Shown piece by piece: positions 8,797 through 20,443 of a stretch of DNA of 64,000 nt (positions are counted from its first letter, which is position 1; every line of letters begins with the position of its first letter). The notes under the pieces were generated by a model. The model searched no databases and had not been told where the DNA came from. It was given only the letters and a program-made list of their open reading frames with translations. The translations under genes were made by a program, and so were the position numbers. The stretch is from positions 1-64,000 of the forward strand of contig CAKOVG010000001.1 in NCBI GenBank assembly GCA_934121875.1. The letters run 5' to 3'. This DNA comes from an uncultured Clostridia bacterium. GTDB taxonomy: Bacteria; Bacillota; Clostridia; TANB77; CAG-508.

Positions 8797-9651
8797 ATGA
8801 AAGAAATTATTGTTGATAAAAGATATGATACGAAAAAATTGAATAGTTTTTTATTAGATAGTTTTGATGGTCTTAAGCTTAACACTTTGTATAAGGCTTT
8901 GCGCAAAAAGGATGTTAGAGTAAATGATATAAGAGTTTCTGATAATGTAATTATACATACTGGAGATGTTATAAAAGTATTTATTCCTGATGAGCAATTG
9001 TTTAGCCCAAATGATTTTAGTGTTGATATTATTTATGAAGATAATAATATTGTGGTTGTGAATAAACCTGCTGAGCTTGAGGTAGTTGGCGAAAATAGTT
9101 TAACTGCTGAACTTTGTAAACATTATAATAGCACCTATATCTTTCCATGCCATCGTTTAGATAGGAATACTACTGGATTGGTTTTGTTTGCCAAAAATGA
9201 AGATGCTTTAAATATTTTGTTAGATAAATTTAAAAATCGTGAAATTGAAAAGCATTATAAAACTTTAGTTTATGGTATCCCTCGTAAAAAAGAAGATACT
9301 TTAACAGCATATCTGTTTAAAGATGCTAAAAAATCTCTAGTATATATTTCTGATGTTCCAAAAAAAGGTTATGAAAAAATTATTACTTCATATAGCATAA
9401 TTAGTACTAATAATAAAAATAATATGAGTTTGTTAGATGTTAATTTGCATACTGGTAAAACTCATCAAATAAGGGCTCATTTGGCTTATATTGGTTATCC
9501 TATTATTGGTGATGGAAAATATGGAAATAGAAAAGTTAATAAAAAGTTTGGATATAAGTATCAACAGCTTTGTAGCTGTTCTTTGAAGTTCTGTTTCAAA
9601 ACTGATGCTGGTATTTTAAATTATTTAAATAACAAAAAAATAACTGTGTGA
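8797..9651 (+). CDS. RluA-family pseudouridine synthase
   Basis: This enzyme isomerises uridine to pseudouridine in rRNA or tRNA. The 284-residue protein has an N-terminal S4 RNA-binding domain (about 15-65). The RluA catalytic motif HRLDRNTTGLVLFAKN follows, with the catalytic Asp at about 122, then GKTHQIRAHLAYIGYPI-GDGKYG near the C-terminus. It is a single plus-strand gene among minus-strand neighbours. I chose ATG 8797 because the protein begins in family register there. The upstream extension to 8611 is antisense to the neighbouring gene. There is no Shine-Dalgarno site, and the promoter predicts a leaderless mRNA. Which RNA it modifies cannot be told. Confidence 0.9.
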   Translation: MKEIIVDKRYDTKKLNSFLLDSFDGLKLNTLYKALRKKDVRVNDIRVSDNVIIHTGDVIKVFIPDEQLFSPNDFSVDIIYEDNNIVVVNKPAELEVVGENSLTAELCKHYNSTYIFPCHRLDRNTTGLVLFAKNEDALNILLDKFKNREIEKHYKTLVYGIPRKKEDTLTAYLFKDAKKSLVYISDVPKKGYEKIITSYSIISTNNKNNMSLLDVNLHTGKTHQIRAHLAYIGYPIIGDGKYGNRKVNKKFGYKYQQLCSCSLKFCFKTDAGILNYLNNKKITV

Positions 9652-9673
9652 TTTCTAATTCACACAGTTATTT
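9637..9673. terminator. Bidirectional terminator between rluA-type gene and ftsH
   Basis: A stem AAATAACTGTGTGA/TCACACAGTTATTT with A- and T-tracts on both sides overlaps the rluA-type stop. It serves both convergent genes. Confidence 0.88.
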
Positions 9674-9674
9674 T

Positions 9675-11471
9675 TTATCTAATTATTTCTTCAAATTCTT
9701 CTGCTGAGATGACTTCTTTTTGTATTAAAACTTCTGCTACAGCATGTAGTTTGTCCATATTGTTTATTAATATTGTTTGTGCTTTTGCATATGCTGTATC
9801 TAGCATTATTTTAACTTCTGCTCCAATTGCATCTCCAAATTTTTCACCTAATAGTTGCAATTCATATGGGTCTTTTTCTGTATTTATTGAAATTGGTCCT
9901 AAGTTGTCACTCATTCCGTATTTTATAATCATATCTTTTGCAACTTGTGTTGCTACTTCAATGTCATTACTTGCACCTGTTGAAATATCGTTTAATACTA
10001 GTTTTTCTGCTGCTCTACCGCCAAGCAATGCAATTAGTTTTTCTTCCATTTCTGTTTTTGAAATATAAAATTTGTCCTCGTTTGTTTTATACATTGTGTA
10101 GCCACCTGCAACACCACGTGGTATAATTGATACTTCTTTTATATCTTTTTGTGTTTCTAACTGACTACTTACAATAGCATGTCCAGCTTCATGAAAGGCA
10201 GTAAGTTTTTTATCTTTTTCTGATATTACTCTGCTTTGCTTTTCTAATCCAACTGTTACTTTTTTAACAGCTTCTTCAATATCATTTTGTGTTATTGCTT
10301 CATGTTTTTTTATTGTGGCAATAATTGCTGCTTCATTTAAAATATTTGCAAGTTCAGCTCCTGTAAATCCTGCTGTGTCTCCTGCAATATCTTTCATTCT
10401 AACATTGTCTGCAAACTTTTTATCCTTTGCATGAATTTTTAGTATTTCTTCTCTTCCTTTCATATCTGGAAGGCCTATTGTAATTTGTCTATCAAATCTG
10501 CCTGGTCTTAGCAATGCTTTATCTAGCATTTCTGGTCTATTTGTTGCAGCTAGTACTATAATTGTTTCTTCTGTATTAAATCCATCCATTTCAACTAATA
10601 ATTGGTTTAATGTTTGATTGTTTTCAGTCTCTGCACCACTTCCACTTGCTCTTCTTGAGCCAATAGCATCTATTTCATCTATAAATACTATACATGGTGC
10701 AATTTTTTTAGCTTTTTCAAAAAGTTTTCTAACTCTTGATGCTCCTAAACCAGCAAACATTTCTATAAATTCAGAACCACTCATTGATATAAATGGAACT
10801 TTTGCTTCTCCTGCAATTGCTTTTGCAATTAAAGTTTTACCTGTACCTGGTTGTCCACAAAGTAATACCCCTCTAGGAATTTTTGCACCCATTTCGTAGA
10901 ATTTCTTAGGTTCTTTTAGAAAATCTACAATTTCTATCATTTCGCCTTTTTCTTCGTCTAAACCTGCAACGTCATCAAACTTTATTTTTGATTTTGTTGT
11001 TTCTGCATCATATACTTTACTTTTATCTCCTAATCCTTGCATTTTAAATACTGCTACAAATAGCACTATTAAAAGTATTGTTGGTAACATTGAAAATATA
11101 TATTGAAATATTTTGAAAAATGTATTTTGTTGTTTTTGAATTAATTCTATTTCATTTCCTTGTAATGTTTTTTCTTGTATTAATTCTATAAATGCTTGTG
11201 TATTAGGTACAATTGCATTTTTTTCTTCTTCTACATTTTTTAATTTAATTTTAACAGATGTGCTCCCTACTGTCATTTCAATTTTTTCTATTATGCCTTC
11301 GTCAATTTGTTTAATAAGCTCTGTGTAGCTAACAGTTTTATCATCTTTATCTTTTTGAGAATTTAGTAATACAATGCCAGTTATTACTATTGATATAATT
11401 AATACAATACTTACAATTATATAATAAAGTTTTGATGATTTCTTGTTTTCCTTTGGCTTGTCATTATTCAT
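9675..11471 (-). CDS. ftsH: ATP-dependent zinc metalloprotease FtsH
   Basis: FtsH is a membrane-bound AAA+ protease that degrades misfolded and regulatory proteins. The 598-residue protein has two membrane segments (about 15-36 and 129-146), Walker A GQPGTGKT (206-213), Walker B CIVFIDEIDAIG, the arginine-finger region RPGRFDRQ, and the zinc motif HEAGH followed by the M41 domain. The Walker A second residue is Gln instead of the usual Pro, and the pore segment reads FAGLGASRVR rather than FVGVGASRVR. Both changes are conservative. It is followed on the same strand by no further gene before the terminator. Confidence 0.97.
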   Translation of the reverse strand: MNNDKPKENKKSSKLYYIIVSIVLIISIVITGIVLLNSQKDKDDKTVSYTELIKQIDEGIIEKIEMTVGSTSVKIKLKNVEEEKNAIVPNTQAFIELIQEKTLQGNEIELIQKQQNTFFKIFQYIFSMLPTILLIVLFVAVFKMQGLGDKSKVYDAETTKSKIKFDDVAGLDEEKGEMIEIVDFLKEPKKFYEMGAKIPRGVLLCGQPGTGKTLIAKAIAGEAKVPFISMSGSEFIEMFAGLGASRVRKLFEKAKKIAPCIVFIDEIDAIGSRRASGSGAETENNQTLNQLLVEMDGFNTEETIIVLAATNRPEMLDKALLRPGRFDRQITIGLPDMKGREEILKIHAKDKKFADNVRMKDIAGDTAGFTGAELANILNEAAIIATIKKHEAITQNDIEEAVKKVTVGLEKQSRVISEKDKKLTAFHEAGHAIVSSQLETQKDIKEVSIIPRGVAGGYTMYKTNEDKFYISKTEMEEKLIALLGGRAAEKLVLNDISTGASNDIEVATQVAKDMIIKYGMSDNLGPISINTEKDPYELQLLGEKFGDAIGAEVKIMLDTAYAKAQTILINNMDKLHAVAEVLIQKEVISAEEFEEIIR

Positions 11472-11485
11472 TTATACTTTCTCCT

Positions 11486-12562
11486 TTATAATTCCTCTGG
11501 CTTTATATTTGCCTGTGGTTCTGGTTCTTTTCCTTCTTTATCTGATGGTGTTTTTCCATTTTTATTCTTTTTTTGTTCTTTTCTTTCTTTTTCGTCTTTC
11601 CTACGAATTCTTTCTTTTTCTGCTTCTTCTTTCTTTTTTCTTTCTCTTTCTTCCATTTCTTGTTTTACTTTTTCTTGCTCTTTTATTATTTTTGATAATT
11701 CCATATGTTGCTTTATTATATCTGACCTAATTATTAGTATTGCTGATATAATATAAATACATGTAACTGCTACATATAATATATAAAAATACTTTATAGT
11801 ATATCCTGTTAAAATATTTATAATTATACAAATTAGGTTCAATACTATTGGCAAAGTTGAACTATATATTGCAATATTATATACATTTTTGTATCTCATT
11901 CTCATATTTGCAATTGTTCCTGTTATATATCCAAGTATTGAATATATAATGGCATTTAATAATATGGTAGATAAGTATATAATATATATATATATATACA
12001 TAACTACATAAAAAAGCATATATAACATATATATATTATTGCCAGATAAAATGTTTAATATATCTTGTTTATTAAATCTTACTATATTGGCAGAATCTGC
12101 TAGTTCTGTTAGCGGTAAAATAGTTGCAAAACCAGACATTTGAGTTTTTAATATTATTTTGTCTGCCAATATAACAACACCATTATCATAGTTTTTTATC
12201 TTTTCAGTATATTCATCTATTGTCTCATTGGTAATATTTGCATCTGTATTTATAATTATTTTTGTGTCGAATAACCTGTCTACATCAAAACCAAAATTTT
12301 CTTTTTGCACAATTGTTAATTTTCCATCTTTATATTCTATAGACTCAGTATTTTGCTCAATGTACTGTCTTATTAAGTTGATTTTTCTACTAAATTTATA
12401 GGTAATTGCACTGGTTAAGAAGAAAGCAAAAATTAACATTAATATAACTACATATGCAATTGTTTTACTAATTTTTTGTATTGCTAATTTTTTATAATCT
12501 TCTAGTCCAAATATACTTATTTTTAACTTTTTCCAAAATGAAATTTTTACTTCTTCTTCCAC
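11486..12562 (-). CDS. DUF1189-like membrane protein with charged tail
   Basis: The 358-residue protein opens with FWKKLKISIFGLEDYKKLA. A membrane helix follows, then an extracytoplasmic region of about 130 residues, four to five more helices, and a Lys/Glu-rich C-terminal tail (about 295-358) built of EERERKKKEE-like runs. This layout fits DUF1189, a membrane family of unknown function. The charged tail is likely a cytoplasmic helix or coiled coil. It lies between cysS and ftsH with gaps of 19 and 14 bases, so it is probably cotranscribed with both. The function is unknown. Confidence 0.7.
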   Translation of the reverse strand: MEEEVKISFWKKLKISIFGLEDYKKLAIQKISKTIAYVVILMLIFAFFLTSAITYKFSRKINLIRQYIEQNTESIEYKDGKLTIVQKENFGFDVDRLFDTKIIINTDANITNETIDEYTEKIKNYDNGVVILADKIILKTQMSGFATILPLTELADSANIVRFNKQDILNILSGNNIYMLYMLFYVVMYIYIYIIYLSTILLNAIIYSILGYITGTIANMRMRYKNVYNIAIYSSTLPIVLNLICIIINILTGYTIKYFYILYVAVTCIYIISAILIIRSDIIKQHMELSKIIKEQEKVKQEMEERERKKKEEAEKERIRRKDEKERKEQKKNKNGKTPSDKEGKEPEPQANIKPEEL

Positions 12563-12581
12563 TTTTTTATCCCTTCTACTA

Positions 12582-13982
12582 TTATATTCTTTCTACTGTC
12601 ATTCCATCTTTTGTATCTTTTACTAAATAACCTTTTTCTTTTAGGCTATCTCTAATTTCATCTGATAAACTCCAATTTTTTTCAGTCCTTGCTTGTTTTC
12701 TTTTTTCTAATAGTTCTTGTATTTCTATTGGTAATTCTACTTTTTTGCTTTCTTCTAAATATTTTTTGCTGTTTTCTAAGTCTAATCCTAATACCTTATC
12801 AAATTTTAGTAATAATTCTGCAAATTGTTCTGATTTATGCTCATTTCTCACTATTTCCCATACAATTCCCATTGCAGCAGGCATATTTAAATCATCATTT
12901 ATTGTTTCCAAAAATTTATTTTCATATTCTTTTATTTCTTGTTCATTTATATTTTCTGTTCCTTCTTGATGTTTTACAAAACCTTCCCTTAAGCGCATTA
13001 GTGCTTTTTGTGTTGCTAAAGCTGTGTCAAAGGTAAAGTTTAGTTTTGTACGATAATGCGCTGTAAAACAGAATAATTTATATGCTAATGGTTCAATTCC
13101 TTTTTCTTGTAATTGATCTAATGTATATGTATTTCCTAAAGATTTTGACATTTTTCCGCCATCAACTTGTAAGAATTCAACATGCATCCAAGTTTTTGCT
13201 GGAATTTTACCTGTTAACCCTTTGCTTTGAGCAATTTCGTTTTCATGATGTGTTGGTATATGGTCTATTCCTCCTGTGTGTATATCAAATTGATCTCCTA
13301 AATATTTTCTTCCCATTGCTGAACATTCTATGTGCCAACCTGGATAAGATAATCCCCATGGGCTTTCCCATTTCATAATATGATTTTCAGGTGCTTTAAT
13401 CCATAATGCAAAATCATATGGATTTCTTTTTTCTGTATCTACATCGACTCTTGCTCCTGCTATTTGTTCATCTAATTTTCTGTTTGATAATACTGGATAT
13501 TTATCTAATTTTGAAATATCAAAGTACATTCCTTTACTTGTTTCATATGCATATCCATTTTTAACTAATCCTTGAACAAATTCTAGCATCTCTTGTATAT
13601 GGTCTGTAGCTTTTGCAATAATTTCTGGCTTTTCTATATTAAGTCTTGCCATATCTCTAAAAAATATTTCTGTATAGTATTTTGCTATTTCATATGGATC
13701 TTTATTTTCCTTTTTGGCTGCTTTTTCCATTTTATCTTCGCCATCGTCAGCATCAGACTCTAAATGTCCTACATCTGTAATGTTCATTACATGATTTAAC
13801 TTGTATCCATTATATTCTAATACTCTTCTTAGAGTGTCCATAAATACATATGCTCTAAAATTACCAATATGTGCAAAACTATATACTGTTGGTCCACATG
13901 AATAAATACGAATTGTATTTCCTTCTAATGGTTTGAATTCCTCTTTAGTTCTTGTTAATGTATTATATAATTGTATTGACAT
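12582..13982 (-). CDS. cysS: Cysteinyl-tRNA synthetase
   Basis: This class I synthetase charges tRNA-Cys. The 466-residue protein is the usual length. It shows the zinc-site cysteine and HIGH-type motif in CGPTVYSFAHIGNFRAYVF, the conserved WHIECSAMGRKYLG with FDIHTGGIDHIPTHHENE (further zinc ligands and active site), KMSKSLGN, and a helical C-terminal anticodon-binding region. In Bacillus cysS has other neighbours; here it is 16 bases after a PBP gene. No T-box is seen upstream. Confidence 0.97.
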   Translation of the reverse strand: MSIQLYNTLTRTKEEFKPLEGNTIRIYSCGPTVYSFAHIGNFRAYVFMDTLRRVLEYNGYKLNHVMNITDVGHLESDADDGEDKMEKAAKKENKDPYEIAKYYTEIFFRDMARLNIEKPEIIAKATDHIQEMLEFVQGLVKNGYAYETSKGMYFDISKLDKYPVLSNRKLDEQIAGARVDVDTEKRNPYDFALWIKAPENHIMKWESPWGLSYPGWHIECSAMGRKYLGDQFDIHTGGIDHIPTHHENEIAQSKGLTGKIPAKTWMHVEFLQVDGGKMSKSLGNTYTLDQLQEKGIEPLAYKLFCFTAHYRTKLNFTFDTALATQKALMRLREGFVKHQEGTENINEQEIKEYENKFLETINDDLNMPAAMGIVWEIVRNEHKSEQFAELLLKFDKVLGLDLENSKKYLEESKKVELPIEIQELLEKRKQARTEKNWSLSDEIRDSLKEKGYLVKDTKDGMTVERI

Positions 13983-13998
13983 AAAAATCCCCCTTTTT

Positions 13999-16695
13999 TT
14001 AAGTTGTAGTATTATTTGTTACCGTAGAGTTTGTATTGCCTCCTGCTGGTACATCATTATTTGTAGGTGGTACAATAGTATTTTCTGATGGCTTACCATT
14101 ATTTTCACCTGGTTTTTCTGTATTAGTATTTGGTTTTTCTGTTTCTTGAGGTTGATTATTTAATTTATTTACTGTAATTACAATGCTTGCTCCTTTTATT
14201 ACCTTTGTTCCTTCTACCAAACTTTGTTTTAACACAACACCATTTGCCTTATTTGAATGTTTTTCATAAACTACTTGAATATTTAATCCTTTTAATTCTG
14301 CTTTTGCTTCTGCTTCCGTTTTTCCAACTAAGTTCGTTATCGTAACCATACTGGTTGTTTCATTATGAATAGTACATTTTTCTGTTGGTACTTTATATTT
14401 GTCATTTTTTACAGTCCAGTTTTTGTTATTTTCTTTTTCTGGTTTTGCTGTATATGTTTTTTCTTCTGTTTCTAAACAATATTCTGTTGCAATCTTTCCA
14501 GATTCTTTACATATTTTTACTTTTTCATGACCGTCACAAGTTTTTGGTACATTTCCCTTTGTAAAGTATTCTGTATATTTTTTAGTACATTCTTTAGTTG
14601 CTATTTTTCCGCTTTCTTTACATATTACTGCTGTTACAACTCCGTCTGGTCTAGTGAATCTCTTTTTAGGCAAGTTTTTGTGAACAGTTTTCATTATATT
14701 TGCCCATATACTTCTTGCGGCCCAAATTTGATATAGCTCAATTTCTCCTTGGTCATATCCATACCATGTAGCTCCTGCATAATATGGTGTATATCCACAA
14801 AGCCATACGTTTGTATCATTATCTGTAGTACCTGTTTTACAAGCTACGTCCATTCCTGATATAGCACATGCTCCTGCAGTTCCTCCATATCCGTTTACAA
14901 CGTCTGTTAATATATCTGATACTATAAATGCATTTGCTTCTGATATTACTCTTCTTGTTTCTTGTTTTGGTTCTACAACTATATTTCCATCACTGTCAGT
15001 TAATTTAGTATAAAATGTTGGTTCTATATATACACCTTTGTTTGCAAGTGCTGCATATGCTGCTGCCATTTGTAATGTGTTAGAACCATGATGTGCTCCT
15101 CCTATTGCTAAGCTCATCACTCCGTCATCTTCTTTAGTATATGTTGTAAGTCCAAATTCATGTAAGTAATCTATTGCTTTTTCTATTCCAACATTATATG
15201 CCATTTTTATATTAACAATGTTAGAGGAAACCTCTATTGCTTTTCTTACGGTACATAGCCCTTGATATCCACCTGCATTTTTAGGTGAATAATTTCCTTT
15301 AAATGTAGTTAATGAATCGTCAAATACTGTTCCTGCTGTAATTACTTTTTCTTCTAATCCTGGTGCGAGATTAGCTAGTGGTTTTATAGATGAACCTGTT
15401 TGTCTTTCACTTATTGCATAGTTATAGTTGGTTCCTTGATCATTTCCTAAGGCTCCCACCATAGCAACTACCTTTCCTGTTGAAGGCTCTATAATAGTAG
15501 TACCTGCTTGTGTTCTAGCTTTTACTTTTATATTTTTACCATTTGCATCTTTAAGTGTTACTGTTTTGTTTTGTACATAGTTCTTTTTAGACATTTCTTT
15601 TAATACTGCATTTTGAATTGATGTAACTTGTGTTGTATATAGTTTATATCCTCCTGATTGAATCATTGCTTTAGCTTCTGCAAAGTCAATATCTTTAGCT
15701 TCTGCTAAATCTCTTGCGGCATTTTTTACTGCTTCATTTACAAAATATGAAATGTTACCAATTTCTATTGTACCCTTTTTAAATTCAAAGCCTTTATTAA
15801 CTTTCTCTACAGCTTCATTATATAGTTTTTCTGCTTCTTCTGTGTCATTACTAATTCTATTTTGTTCTCTCATAAAGTATAATACTAATTTTGTTCTTTC
15901 TTTTATTAACTCACTGTTGTCTGCTTCTCCATATGGATTATACATATTAGGGCCATCGTTTATTCCTGCTAAAAATGCAGACTCCGCTAAGTCTAGGTCC
16001 TTTGCTGATTTAGCAAAGTAATATTGTGCTCCATATTCTACTCCGTGAAGATCGTTGCCACCTATGAATATGATGTTTAAGTATTTTTCAATTATTTGGT
16101 TCTTTGTTAGCATAGTTTCTACTTTGTATGCTCTTGACATTTCGCGAATTTTTCTTTCCATTCCAGCAGCACCTGTGTCAGCTTTATCTTTCATAATGTT
16201 TTTAACTAATTGTTGTGTAATAGTACTTCCACCACCAACATCTGAACTTCCTCTATTTAATACATAGCTTAAGGTTGCTTTAGTTGTTCTTATAAGGTCA
16301 ACTCCTGAATGTTCATAAAATCTTTTATCTTCTATTGCAATATATGCATTTGGAGTATATTTACCCATTTGGTCTAATGTAATTACTTTTCTGTTTCCAT
16401 TACCTTCTGTGGCCGACAATACTGATGTTTGTTCTTCTTCTGAATCATACACCTCTGAATTTCCACTTGAGATTAATTCTTCCTTAGTAATAGTCCATTT
16501 ATCACTAAAGAATATTCCTGCAAAAACTCCTCCACCAACAAGCATTGCCAAAAATATTAATATTATAAATATTAATATTACTCTTTTTAACACTGGATGC
16601 TTTTTTACCTTTATTTTGTCTGCCTTTCCTTCTTTTTTGCTTCTTTTTATTTTATATTGTTTTGTATCTTTTACTTCTTTTTTTTTGCTTCCCAT
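13999..16695 (-). CDS. Class A penicillin-binding protein with PASTA domain
   Basis: This enzyme polymerises and cross-links peptidoglycan at the membrane. The 898-residue protein has a basic cytoplasmic start and a membrane helix. Next comes a GT51 transglycosylase domain with EDKRFYEHSGVD and a transpeptidase domain with the active serine in GSSIKPLANLAP and KTGTTD. A cysteine-rich segment with ICKESGKIAT twice follows, then one PASTA domain (VTITNLVGKTEAEAK ... VITVNK) and an Asn/Thr/Pro-rich tail. The ATG at 16695 lies eight bases after GGGAGG; the ATG at 16701 is too close. It is a PBP1A-type (ponA/mrcA) protein. Confidence 0.93.
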   Translation of the reverse strand: MGSKKKEVKDTKQYKIKRSKKEGKADKIKVKKHPVLKRVILIFIILIFLAMLVGGGVFAGIFFSDKWTITKEELISSGNSEVYDSEEEQTSVLSATEGNGNRKVITLDQMGKYTPNAYIAIEDKRFYEHSGVDLIRTTKATLSYVLNRGSSDVGGGSTITQQLVKNIMKDKADTGAAGMERKIREMSRAYKVETMLTKNQIIEKYLNIIFIGGNDLHGVEYGAQYYFAKSAKDLDLAESAFLAGINDGPNMYNPYGEADNSELIKERTKLVLYFMREQNRISNDTEEAEKLYNEAVEKVNKGFEFKKGTIEIGNISYFVNEAVKNAARDLAEAKDIDFAEAKAMIQSGGYKLYTTQVTSIQNAVLKEMSKKNYVQNKTVTLKDANGKNIKVKARTQAGTTIIEPSTGKVVAMVGALGNDQGTNYNYAISERQTGSSIKPLANLAPGLEEKVITAGTVFDDSLTTFKGNYSPKNAGGYQGLCTVRKAIEVSSNIVNIKMAYNVGIEKAIDYLHEFGLTTYTKEDDGVMSLAIGGAHHGSNTLQMAAAYAALANKGVYIEPTFYTKLTDSDGNIVVEPKQETRRVISEANAFIVSDILTDVVNGYGGTAGACAISGMDVACKTGTTDNDTNVWLCGYTPYYAGATWYGYDQGEIELYQIWAARSIWANIMKTVHKNLPKKRFTRPDGVVTAVICKESGKIATKECTKKYTEYFTKGNVPKTCDGHEKVKICKESGKIATEYCLETEEKTYTAKPEKENNKNWTVKNDKYKVPTEKCTIHNETTSMVTITNLVGKTEAEAKAELKGLNIQVVYEKHSNKANGVVLKQSLVEGTKVIKGASIVITVNKLNNQPQETEKPNTNTEKPGENNGKPSENTIVPPTNNDVPAGGNTNSTVTNNTTT

Positions 16696-16789
16696 GAGCA
16701 TATCCTCCCTTGGATAGATTTTACCATGTATATTATATAATATATTCGTAAAAAAGCAAAGTATTTTAATAAATTTTTAATGTTTAAAA

Positions 16790-16826
16790 AAATACCAATA
16801 ATTCACAATGTGAATATTGGTATTTA
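16790..16826 (-). terminator. Terminator of the dnaK operon
   Basis: A stem AATACCAATA/TATTGGTATT with an inner TTCACA/TGTGAA extension is followed on the minus strand by seven Ts. It sits eight bases past dnaJ. Confidence 0.85.
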
Positions 16827-16833
16827 TATATAT

Positions 16834-17993
16834 TTATCCAAATAGTCCTTTCTTTTTTACTGGTGGTTGTTCATTCATAGTTTTTGCAAGTTTCATTAAT
16901 AAATCTCTTTGCTCGGTTGTAAGCTTTTTAGGTACTTGTACTTGTACTGTAAATACAAAATCTCCTTGTGCACTGCTGTTTACTCCTTTGAATCCTTTAT
17001 TTCTTATTGTAAATTTAGTTCCTGGTTGAGTTGCATCTGGTATTTTATAGATTTCTGTTGTTCCATCAACCATTGGTATTTTTAACTCTGCACCTAATGT
17101 TGCTTGTGTAAAGGTAATTGGAATATCGCAAAGTACATTATTGCCCTTTCTACTATAAATACTATGTCTTTTAACATGTATTAATATATATAAATCGCCT
17201 TTTGTTCCACCATTTGTACCTGGTTCTCCTTCGCCTTGCATTACTATTGTTTGACCATCATCTACACCTGCTGGAATTTTAACAGTTAAATGTACTTGGT
17301 TTCTAACAGTTCCTTTGCCTCTGCAAGTTTCGCAAGGATTAGTTATTACTTTACCAGTTCCATGACAATTAGTACATGTTCTAGTAGTTTGCATTTGTCC
17401 AAGTATTGTAGTTTGAACTTGCTTAATTTGTCCTGTTCCATGACATACACTACATGTTTCAGGGTGTGTACCTGGTTTTGTACCTTCTCCATGGCAAGTA
17501 TCACAAGTTTCATTTCTATTTATTGTTACATATCTTTCTGTTCCTAAGAAAGATTCTTCAAAACTTATATCTATATCATAGCGTAAATCTGTACCTTTTT
17601 TAGGTCCATTTCTTCTTGCACTTCTTGAAGAGCCTCCAAATCCACCACCAAAGAATGAAGAGAATATATCTCCTAAATCTCCAAAGTCTCCAAATCCATC
17701 AAAACCTGTTGTGTATGTATATGTACCACCGCCAAATGGTCCTCCGGCTCCTCCTCCGAAGCCTTGAGGTCCATCTGCTCCAAATTGGTCATACATCTTT
17801 CTCTTTTGAGGATTTGATAAAGTTTCATAAGCTTCATTTACTTCTTTAAACTTTTTTTCTGCCTCTTCTTTATTATCAGGATTAGCATCTGGGTGGTATT
17901 GTTTTGCAAGTTTTCTATATGCTTTTTTTAGCTCTTCATCAGTTGCATTTTTATTTACGCCTAATACCTCATAATAGTCCTTTTTTGTAGCCA

Positions 17994-17994
<1 letters not shown>
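16834..17994 (-). CDS. dnaJ: Chaperone DnaJ
   Basis: DnaJ delivers substrates to DnaK and stimulates its ATPase. The 386-residue type I protein has the J domain with HPD ([12 protein letters not shown]), a Gly/Phe-rich linker, four zinc-finger repeats ([32 protein letters not shown]) and the C-terminal substrate-binding domain. Its first base overlaps the last base of dnaK, so translation is coupled. It is the last gene of the operon. Confidence 0.98.
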
Positions 17995-19820
<1,826 letters not shown>

Positions 19821-19905
19821 TTACTTCCTTTCTAAATTTATATATATTTTAAAATTAATATCAGTTTAATTACTAAGCAAATCAAAATTGAGTATAACGA
19901 TTTGT

Positions 19906-20427
19906 TTAGTTGGCTACAACTACCATAGAATGACGAATAACTCTATCACCTATTTTATAGCCTTTTCTATATTCTTCTTTTACTTCTTTTTCTCCTAAGT
20001 TTTCATCTGTTACTAAACTTACAGCTTCATGAAGTTCTGGATCAAAAGTTTTTCCAATTGCTTCAATTTCAGTTACTCCATTTGCTGTTAATACATCTTT
20101 AAATTGTTTTAAAACAAGTTCTACTCCTTGTTTATAACTTTCATCTTCCGTTTGGCTTGCTACTGCTTTTTCTAAATTGTCTATTACTGGTAAAAAGTTT
20201 GATACTACATCAGCCATAACTGAACTATATAGTCCAACTTTTTCCTTTTCATTTCTTTTTTTGTAGTTATCAAATTCTGCTGCAACCCTTTTTAGTCTAT
20301 CGCTTGTTTCGTCTAATTGAATTCTAAGAGTTTCGTTTTCTTTTTTTATTTCAATTAGCTCTTCATTTTTCTTTTCTTCTTTTGGTTCTTTCTTTTCTTT
20401 TTCCATTGCGTGTTTTCCTTCTGCCAT
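19906..20427 (-). CDS. grpE: Nucleotide exchange factor GrpE
   Basis: GrpE releases ADP from DnaK. The 173-residue protein has a charged coiled-coil N-terminus and the family core FDNYKKRNEKEK ... FLPVIDNLEKA ... GVELVLKQF, ending in a beta domain with GYKIGDRVIRHSMVVVA. The ATG at 20427 lies seven bases after AAAGGAG. An upstream in-frame ATG at 20454 would overlap hrcA and has no site. Second gene of the hrcA operon. Confidence 0.95.
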   Translation of the reverse strand: MAEGKHAMEKEKKEPKEEKKNEELIEIKKENETLRIQLDETSDRLKRVAAEFDNYKKRNEKEKVGLYSSVMADVVSNFLPVIDNLEKAVASQTEDESYKQGVELVLKQFKDVLTANGVTEIEAIGKTFDPELHEAVSLVTDENLGEKEVKEEYRKGYKIGDRVIRHSMVVVAN

Positions 20428-20443
20428 TTCATTTCTCCTTTCT

